Source of the DNA: Thermomicrobiaceae bacterium
Lineage (GTDB): Bacteria; Chloroflexota; Chloroflexia; Thermomicrobiales; Thermomicrobiaceae
DNA length: 11,811 nucleotides
Assembly: GCA_007124395.1 (NCBI GenBank)
Contig: SLFF01000457.1
Location: 1 to 11,811 of the forward strand
Direction: 5' to 3'
The position numbers and the translations under genes are program-made. Every line of letters begins with the position of its first letter. Position 1 is the stretch's first letter. Positions 6,031 to 11,811 of the stretch are shown piece after piece. The notes beneath the pieces are model-generated. The model did no database searches, was not told the origin of the DNA, and saw only the letters and a list, made by a program, of their open reading frames with translations.

Positions 6031-8616
6031 CTAGAACATGTTCGGCGTGATGTAGACCGTCACGAAATACACCACCCAGGCAGCTACCACGAAATACCAG
6101 TACATCGAGAGCGCCTGCACCCCGATGAAGCGCTTCTCGTCGTAGTAACCACGCCAGGACAGCAACGCCATCGGGACCGCGATCAGAATCAGCGCCGCAA
6201 CGTGCAGGACGTGAAATCCACCGCGCGTGGTAACGATCGAGGTATAGGCGTTCTCGGTCCAGATAAACGGCCGATCGGTGTAGTGAATCGCCGAGACAAT
6301 CAGACTTCCGATCGCCAGGGCAATACCGCCGAGAAGGCTATAGAAGAGCATCGAGCGATTCCCCTGGCTGACGGAGCGGACACCCCACCAGATCGGCAAC
6401 ACGCTGAGGAGCATGAGTCCACCGGCAATCGCCGGAAGCATCAACGGCGGGTCCGGGATACCTTCCGGCGGCCAACCGGGAAGGACAGCATCATCAGCTG
6501 GCCAGGATGGAACGCTGATACGCAAGTAGAAGTAGGCAAAGGTCAGACAGCCGAGCACCACCGCTTCGATCACGATCAGCCAGATCATCCCCCACCAGAC
6601 TGTGGAGAATCGCCCGGTCGTGATGTGCGGCAGTGAGCCAGGAGACTCACGATCGGTGACTTCAGAACGGGCAAACGGCTCCTCTGGCCAGTTCCAGATG
6701 ATCGCGCAGATGTAGAGGAGAATCAGCCCCACGGGAATCAGAATCAGCTCGGTATCGAACCCGACAAGCGGCAGGAACGCGGCGAAAATCACCGTAACGG
6801 CAACGGCCATCCAGAACGGAAGCAACGTCGGAGCGGGCAGGAAGGCTCGGCCTTCCGGTTTTGCCTCGAGCAGCGTCGTCTGGTAGGTGGTCCGCTCCCC
6901 ATTCAGAGAATCGGAGAAACTTCGCCAGCCCTCGGGAACGCGATCGACCGCCGGTTCGATCGACTCCTGCTGCCACAGTGGATAGCGGGAGCGAACGACC
7001 GGAATCGTCGCGAAGTTGTAATCGGGTGGTGGCGAGGGAATCGCCCACTCCAGCGTTCCGCCATCCCAGGGATCCAGCCCGGCTGGCTTGCCCTTCCAGA
7101 ACATGCGGGCCGCATCGACGAAGAAGACCAGCGCCCCGGTCCCCATCATGAAGGCACCGATGGTCGCGATGAAGTTGAGATCACCCAGTCCCTGCTCCGG
7201 CAGGTAGGTGTAAACCCGACGCGGCATGCCATCGAAGCCGAGCTGGTGCATCGGGAAGAAGGTCACGTTGGCCCCGATGAACGTCAGCCAGAAACACCAG
7301 CGGCCGAGCGATTCACTGAGCAGCTTCCCGGTGATTTTGGGAACCCAGTGATACAGCCCCGCGAAGATCGGTAGAATCACCCCACCGATGATCACGTAAT
7401 GGAAATGGGCCACCACGAAGTAGGTATCGTGGACCTGCCAGTCGAACACCGGGGAGGCAACCATCACCCCGGTAATACCACCTAGCACGAAGACCACGAT
7501 CGTCCCGGCACAGAACAGAAACGCCGTGTTGATCTTCAACGTGCCTCGCCAGATCGTGGCGATCCAGGCGAAGATCGTGATCCCGCTCGGGATAGTGATC
7601 ATCATGCTGGCGGCGGCGAAAAAGCTCAAGCCCATCAGCGCGATACCGACCGCATACATATGATGCACCCAGAGGCCGAAGCTCAGAATGCCGATCGCCA
7701 CGGTGGCCATCGCCACCAGTAGGTAGCCACTCATCGGCCTGGCCGCGGCAACGGCGATAACCGTGGAAACCGCGCCGAAGGCCGGCAAAAGCATGATGTA
7801 GACGTCTGGATGACCGAAGAACCAGAAGAGATGTTGCCAGAGTAAGGCAGAACCCCCGGCAGCATGATCGAAGAACGTCGTGCCGAACTTGCGATCCAGC
7901 TCCAGCATCACGCTGACGGTCATCAGGGCCGGCATGGCGATGATGATCATGAATGCGGTCACCAGCGAGGACCAGCAGAAGAGCGGCATCCGGTTAAGCG
8001 ACATCCCCGGCGCCCGGAACTTGAACATAGTGACGATGAGCTCGACCGCGGCCACCAGCGCGGCAACTTCGAGCATCGTCACGGCAATAAGATAGAAATC
8101 GATTCCCCGGCCGACCTGGAACTCACCCAGTCCCGTCATCGAGACATCGGTGGCCGATGGGCTGTAACCAGCTCCACTCAATGGCGGGTAGTTGAACCAG
8201 CCCGCATCCGGACCCCGTCCGGAGAAGAAGGCAAGGAAGAGGATCGTCCCCCCGATGGCGTAGATCCAGTAACCGAAAGCGTTGAGCCGCGGAAACGCCA
8301 TATCGCGGGCGCCGATCATCAGCGGCACGAAGTAGATGCCAAGGCCTTCCAGGAACGGGATGGCGAAGAGGAACATCATCACCGCGCCGTGCATGGTGAA
8401 GAACTGGTTGAACGCTTCGGCCGGAACGATGTCCAGCCCGGGCTGGGCCAGCTGAATACGCATCAGCAGCGCCAGAATACCGGCCAGCACGAAGAACACG
8501 AGCGAGGTCGCGATGTAGCGAACCCCAACCGCACGGTGGTTGGTGGCTGACATCCACCCGACGAATCCGGGCGGACGTTTCCATGCTTCTGTCAAGCGTT
8601 CAGTCGGCGTTGACAT
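6031..8616 (-). CDS. ctaD: Cytochrome c oxidase, fused subunits I and III
   Basis: This 861-residue fusion holds the oxygen-reducing core. Subunit I (about 1-590) has the heme a ligands His76 and His406, heme a3 ligand His404, CuB ligands His269, His318 and His319, and Tyr273 for the His-Tyr crosslink. His396/Asp397 at the Mg site and the Arg466-Arg467 pair are conserved. Two extra helices (about 598-640), like the C-terminal helices of Bacillus CtaD, lead into a five-helix subunit III (about 668-861) with Glu684 and His802/His805. The same I/III fusion is known in Thermus caa3 oxidase. The proton-channel residues are odd: the K-channel lysine is Thr347, the gating glutamate is Asp271, and D-channel Ser-Ser is Ala185-Ala186, although the entry Asp105 and Asn112 remain. 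The ribosome site AAGGGG is close to the ATG. No separate subunit III gene is present. Confidence 0.97.
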   Translation of the reverse strand: MSTPTERLTEAWKRPPGFVGWMSATNHRAVGVRYIATSLVFFVLAGILALLMRIQLAQPGLDIVPAEAFNQFFTMHGAVMMFLFAIPFLEGLGIYFVPLMIGARDMAFPRLNAFGYWIYAIGGTILFLAFFSGRGPDAGWFNYPPLSGAGYSPSATDVSMTGLGEFQVGRGIDFYLIAVTMLEVAALVAAVELIVTMFKFRAPGMSLNRMPLFCWSSLVTAFMIIIAMPALMTVSVMLELDRKFGTTFFDHAAGGSALLWQHLFWFFGHPDVYIMLLPAFGAVSTVIAVAAARPMSGYLLVAMATVAIGILSFGLWVHHMYAVGIALMGLSFFAAASMMITIPSGITIFAWIATIWRGTLKINTAFLFCAGTIVVFVLGGITGVMVASPVFDWQVHDTYFVVAHFHYVIIGGVILPIFAGLYHWVPKITGKLLSESLGRWCFWLTFIGANVTFFPMHQLGFDGMPRRVYTYLPEQGLGDLNFIATIGAFMMGTGALVFFVDAARMFWKGKPAGLDPWDGGTLEWAIPSPPPDYNFATIPVVRSRYPLWQQESIEPAVDRVPEGWRSFSDSLNGERTTYQTTLLEAKPEGRAFLPAPTLLPFWMAVAVTVIFAAFLPLVGFDTELILIPVGLILLYICAIIWNWPEEPFARSEVTDRESPGSLPHITTGRFSTVWWGMIWLIVIEAVVLGCLTFAYFYLRISVPSWPADDAVLPGWPPEGIPDPPLMLPAIAGGLMLLSVLPIWWGVRSVSQGNRSMLFYSLLGGIALAIGSLIVSAIHYTDRPFIWTENAYTSIVTTRGGFHVLHVAALILIAVPMALLSWRGYYDEKRFIGVQALSMYWYFVVAAWVVYFVTVYITPNMF

Positions 8617-8631
8617 GCGCCCCTTCTCGCA

Positions 8632-9648
8632 CTACTCCAGGCTGAGCAGAAACTCCACCAGCGCGTCGAGATCATCCGGATCGAGCTCGGTTGGCGGCAT
8701 ACGCACGCCAGGTTTGAGCTGGTGCGGATCGACGATCCAGGCAGCCAGATTCCCGTAGTTGTTGTCCTCGATTGCCGATGCGATGGTCAGTCTGCTGCCG
8801 AAATGTGTGAGATCGGGTCCGGGAGCGCCGGCAGCGGGGTCGGGTTCGGTAATTCCATCGATGCCGTGGCACATAGCGCAGCCAGCATCGAAATAGACAT
8901 CCATACCAGCACGCAGGAATTCGTCGTCCGGCTCACTGGCAGGCTCCTGACGATCGGCGATCCACTGGTCGAATTCATCTTCGGATTGAGCAATCACCAG
9001 CTTGCCCATGAGAGCGTGCTGCACGCCGCAGAACTCGGCACACTGCCCCCAGTAGATGTCCTCTTCGTCGGCCTCGATCCAGAGGACGTTCTCTTTGCCG
9101 GGATTGAGATCCCGCTTTCCGGCGAGTTCTGGAACCCAGAAACTGTGGATCACATCAGCAGAGCTCAGTCTGAGTTCAACCGGAACGCCAACCGGGATGG
9201 GAATCTCGTTGGCAGTGACCACGTCGAGGTCCGGATAGCGGACTTCCCACCAGAACATGTGGCCGATCACCTCGATCGTCACCGCAGCTTCGTCCTCAGG
9301 CGGCTCGATCACCGACTGGCCAGTCCGGATGGAATCGCCCAGGACGAGAGCGAGAATGAGGATGGGAATCACCAGACCGCCAACGGTGAAGAATGCGCGG
9401 TCAGAGATGGGTGGATTGGAGCCAGGGTCCGCATTGCGACGGCCACGCATGATCGCGTAGAGCAACAGGCCCATCACCACGATATAGACGGCCAGTCCGA
9501 GCCAGAACATCAGCCACCAGTGCGTGGCCGTGTCCGCGGCACCTGGGCCTCTGGGATCGAGCGCCCCGCCGTCTGTGCTGCACCCTGCGAGGGCCAGCAG
9601 GAGCACCAGGACTATTGGAAAATACCGTTTCCCGCCCACCTGCACCAA
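8632..9648 (-). CDS. ctaC: Cytochrome c oxidase subunit II with fused cytochrome c domain (caa3-type)
   Basis: This 338-residue protein receives electrons from the bc complex and feeds the oxidase. It has a lipoprotein signal with lipobox LAGC (Cys23), then two membrane helices (about 45-67, 87-107). The CuA domain follows with His168, Cys203, Glu205, Cys207, His211 and Met214, a complete ligand set, and the aromatic electron-entry patch FWW (132-134). The C-terminal cytochrome c domain has CAMCH (257-261) and probable axial Met317 in RMPP. This is the caa3 arrangement. The glutamate that usually opens the K-channel, seven residues before the helix-2 proline, appears to be Thr88. The start is uncertain: the longest form uses TTG at 9648, but GTG at 9645 or 9639 is equally compatible with the signal peptide. 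The gene is first in the oxidase-bc operon. Confidence 0.95.
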   Translation of the reverse strand: MVQVGGKRYFPIVLVLLLALAGCSTDGGALDPRGPGAADTATHWWLMFWLGLAVYIVVMGLLLYAIMRGRRNADPGSNPPISDRAFFTVGGLVIPILILALVLGDSIRTGQSVIEPPEDEAAVTIEVIGHMFWWEVRYPDLDVVTANEIPIPVGVPVELRLSSADVIHSFWVPELAGKRDLNPGKENVLWIEADEEDIYWGQCAEFCGVQHALMGKLVIAQSEDEFDQWIADRQEPASEPDDEFLRAGMDVYFDAGCAMCHGIDGITEPDPAAGAPGPDLTHFGSRLTIASAIEDNNYGNLAAWIVDPHQLKPGVRMPPTELDPDDLDALVEFLLSLE

Positions 9649-9892
9649 CCCCGCTACGCTCTCGGGCCAGTGACGCGATGGTCACCGTGCCCGGGCGGTC
9701 GCTGCGCAACCATCAGCAGTGCCGCTATGCACCAGATTAGCGTCACTTGTCCAGCCCCCACTATCAGCTAAGAATCCCGCAACTATGGTTGGAAAGGCAA
9801 TACGCAAGTTGTGGGCCGCGATCCGGAATACTGTGGAGGCATCACGAGGATGATGGAAAGAGCATCGGAGCGACGGCGAGAGCCCCTGCTGA
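9649..9892 (-). promoter_or_regulatory. Intergenic region likely carrying the promoter of the oxidase-bc operon
   Basis: These 244 bases lie between the GGDEF gene and ctaC, both on the minus strand, and form the largest gap upstream of the six-gene operon, so its promoter is expected here. No -35/-10 pair is good enough to name. Visible structure: an 8-base inverted pair (AGTGACGC at 9669-9676, GCGTCACT at 9740-9747), the shorter GTGAC/GTCAC pair at 9670-9685, and a 10-base palindrome GCTGATCAGC at 9888-9897 overlapping the GGDEF stop. No T-tailed terminator separates the two genes, so read-through is possible. No credible gene is present. Confidence 0.4.
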
Positions 9893-11811
9893 TCAGCTGG
9901 TTGCTCGGTCACGTTCCGCCGCTTCGGGGAGAAACTGGGGGTCTTCCATCCAGGGTTCGTAGAGATCAGCATGGCCGGGTCCCCGGCGTTTGGCGGCATA
10001 CATTGCCAGATCTGAACGGCGCAGAAACTCTCCGGGACTGCCGATCACGTCATCGTCCATGGCAACACCGATGCTCGGAGAAATCGTCAACGGCAGATCA
10101 TCGAGCATGACCGGACTGTTGAGTGCGTTGACGATGCGCGTGGCTGCCACCATGGCGTCGTCAACCGTATCGACGTTCCGGAGAAGGATGGTGAATTCAT
10201 CGCCAGCCAGACGGCTCAGCAGATCTCCATCACGCACAGCTGACTGCAGCCGGCTGGCGATCTGGCGCAACACCTCATCTCCGGCTTCGTGACCGAGGGT
10301 GTCGTTGATGGTCTTGAAGTCATCGATGTCGATAAAGAGCAGTGCCCGGTGTCCGTGCGATCGGCTGCCGAGCACCTCGCGAAGTTCGTCGAAGAACATG
10401 GCGCGATTTGGCAAGCCGGTAAGCGGATCGTGATATGCCTGATGGGTCAGGCGGGCTTCCAGGCTCTTTCGCTCGGTAACATCTCGAGAGTTGAGCACGA
10501 TTCCGGACACAGCGGGGTTCTCCAGTTCACTGGAAACAATGCTCTCCAGGTTGATAATCTGGCCATCGGGAAGCTGCATTCGCCACTCAACGATCTCCCG
10601 CCCGGACCCGGTCTTTATGACCCACTGCAACGCCTCCAGCACTGAATCACGATCCTCTTCATGAACCCAGTCGATCAGGGATGTATCCATGAATTCATCC
10701 GGTGACCGCTGGATGACCTCTTCAGAAGCTGGGGATTGAAACGTACAGCGCAGATCGGTATCGAGGACCGTGATCATGTCGGTCGAATTCTCGACCAGCG
10801 CCCTGAACCGCTCTTCCGTCCGCCGCACCGCCTGGCGCAACCGCAGCTCGCCATTCTCCCGAATAGTCACCACCTGACGGGCGACAAGCAACGTCACCAG
10901 CGCGGTCAGGAATACCACCGCGATCCCAAACCGGTTCAGCATCTCCGGCAATACTGCGTAGGAGATAATCACGATGCCGATTACCGCCGAACCGAACGGA
11001 ACCAGATTTCGAACACGCTCAGCAATCGCCCCGGGCTCAGAAGTGGGAAGCTCTCGACTGACCACGTCATAGTGCCACTGCGGACTGGCCACCAGTAATG
11101 CCTGCGCCACGATCCAGGTGGTGTAGGTCACCGCTTCTGAAACATAGAGACCTCGGAACTCGAGATACGTCCACCAGAAGTCAGTACCTGCGTAGATGAC
11201 CAGTCCAGCTCCAAGGAGCATCAGCACACCCACCGATCCCGCCTCAGGCCGGCGAACGAGAATGCTGAATACCGCGATCAACACCAACATATGAGACAGG
11301 GGATAAAGCATCAGGACCAGCGCGCCGAGGGTAGACGTCAGTGATTGAAGGTTGGCAGGGTCGACAATGATGTAGGCGGTCAACGCGGCCAGGCCAGTCA
11401 TAATGATCCCGCAGTCGATCCAGAATCGGGTTCGATCCCGTCCGATCAATCTCGCGGCAGGAAACATCAGTACGCCGATCGCCAGGGCGACCGAGCTGCC
11501 CAGATAGGCTGGATCAAACAGAGAAACGCTCGGGATTGCCGTGTCGGTCAGGTGGTAGTAGGCCCAGATCGAATCAGCCACGCCCCAGAGCAGAAACGCA
11601 CCGCCGATGACGGCCCACGCCTGACGAGTTCGCTTCGGCACCGAACTGACACGGGCCATCCGCCAGGCAAGGATGACGCCCAGAAACATAACGGGCGGGA
11701 AGCCGAGTTCCTGAACGATGCCTGTGATTCGAGTGCCACCCCACTCGAAAATGATCCAGAGGACGAACAGCACAATGTACGGCACCAGCCCCAGAACAGC
11801 CAGGTTGCCCA
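9893..11811 (-). CDS. Membrane PAS-GGDEF diguanylate cyclase, 5' end at or beyond window edge
   Basis: This protein is expected to make cyclic-di-GMP in response to a membrane or cytoplasmic signal. Residues are numbered from the GTG at 11785. About nine or ten hydrophobic helices (1-303) form a membrane sensor region that I cannot assign to a named MASE type. A short coiled linker (about 308-328) leads to a PAS domain (about 325-438, ending in the typical NSRDVTERKSLE) and a GGDEF domain (about 446-608). Visible catalytic features are DPLTGLPNR (453-461), FIDIDDFKTIND with the metal-binding Asp486, and the signature AGDEF (527-531). The inhibitory I-site RxxD (Arg518, Asp521) is intact. No EAL domain follows. 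The frame is open upstream of 11785 for eight more hydrophobic codons to a partial codon ending in TG at the edge, so the true start is probably there or beyond. Confidence 0.92.
   Translation of the reverse strand, partial: GNLAVLGLVPYIVLFVLWIIFEWGGTRITGIVQELGFPPVMFLGVILAWRMARVSSVPKRTRQAWAVIGGAFLLWGVADSIWAYYHLTDTAIPSVSLFDPAYLGSSVALAIGVLMFPAARLIGRDRTRFWIDCGIIMTGLAALTAYIIVDPANLQSLTSTLGALVLMLYPLSHMLVLIAVFSILVRRPEAGSVGVLMLLGAGLVIYAGTDFWWTYLEFRGLYVSEAVTYTTWIVAQALLVASPQWHYDVVSRELPTSEPGAIAERVRNLVPFGSAVIGIVIISYAVLPEMLNRFGIAVVFLTALVTLLVARQVVTIRENGELRLRQAVRRTEERFRALVENSTDMITVLDTDLRCTFQSPASEEVIQRSPDEFMDTSLIDWVHEEDRDSVLEALQWVIKTGSGREIVEWRMQLPDGQIINLESIVSSELENPAVSGIVLNSRDVTERKSLEARLTHQAYHDPLTGLPNRAMFFDELREVLGSRSHGHRALLFIDIDDFKTINDTLGHEAGDEVLRQIASRLQSAVRDGDLLSRLAGDEFTILLRNVDTVDDAMVAATRIVNALNSPVMLDDLPLTISPSIGVAMDDDVIGSPGEFLRRSDLAMYAAKRRGPGHADLYEPWMEDPQFLPEAAERDRATS

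Noticed and set aside
6031..8616. Nitric oxide reductase or quinol oxidase instead of cytochrome c oxidase
   Set aside because: The HPxxY crosslink motif is present and the partner subunit II has all CuA ligands plus a cytochrome c domain, so the electron donor is cytochrome c and the substrate oxygen.
9724..9753. Possible promoter TGGACA with CATAGC 18 bases later on the minus strand
   Set aside because: The -35 matches the consensus at five of six positions but the -10 matches only three, and the spacing is long; not better than chance in this region.
8722..9771. 349-codon open frame on the + strand opposite ctaC
   Set aside because: It is fully antisense to a gene with complete CuA and heme motifs. 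High GC keeps this frame open; its translation shows no domain or membrane pattern.
9682..9999. 105-codon minus-strand open frame filling the gap before ctaC
   Set aside because: It overlaps the end of the GGDEF gene in another frame, has no family resemblance and lacks a clear ribosome site; the gap fits better as a promoter region.
9893..10190. EAL phosphodiesterase domain after the GGDEF domain
   Set aside because: The protein ends about 20 residues after the GGDEF fold with a charged tail; no EAL motif is present.

Overview
The window is high-GC bacterial DNA (roughly 60% by eye) carrying a two-component system, a complete membrane electron-transfer operon and a cyclic-di-GMP enzyme. Gene density is high and no mobile elements, tRNAs, rRNAs or CRISPR repeats are visible. 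The host is a bacterium with an aerobic respiratory chain that very probably uses menaquinone. The cytochrome b6-IV-c fusion, the fused oxidase subunit I/III and the lipoprotein subunit II with its own cytochrome c domain would fit Chloroflexota (for example Thermomicrobia-like lineages) or a neighbouring phylum. That placement is an inference, not something the sequence proves.

Layout. At 2-2227 (+ strand) lie the 3' end of an OmpR/PhoB-type response regulator and a full PhoR-like sensor histidine kinase, 15 bases apart. A 251-base gap (2228-2478) separates them from a convergent minus-strand operon. Read in the direction of transcription (9648 down to 2479), that operon is: oxidase subunit II with a cytochrome c domain (ctaC), fused subunit I/III (ctaD-ctaE), a small unrecognised membrane protein, the copper-insertion factor CtaG, the Rieske protein, and a one-piece cytochrome b6-IV-c. 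The gaps are 11 to 37 bases, with a 4-base ATGA overlap between ctaG and the Rieske gene. Upstream, on the same strand after a 244-base gap, is a membrane PAS-GGDEF protein whose 5' end runs off the window.

How the genes work together. Quinol is oxidised at the cytochrome b/Rieske Qo site, and electrons pass to the cytochrome c domain fused to cytochrome b. They then pass to the cytochrome c domain fused to subunit II, to CuA, and through heme a to the heme a3/CuB centre, where oxygen is reduced. No separate soluble cytochrome c is encoded here, so the two tethered c domains suggest a physically coupled III-IV supercomplex.

The most interesting signals are at residue level. The oxidase lacks the K-channel lysine (Thr347 instead), has Asp271 in place of the gating glutamate, and has lost several polar D-channel residues. 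The Rieske protein lacks both hydrogen-bond donors that raise the cluster potential, and the Qo motif is PDWF rather than PEWY. The last two independently point to a low-potential, menaquinol-oxidising complex.
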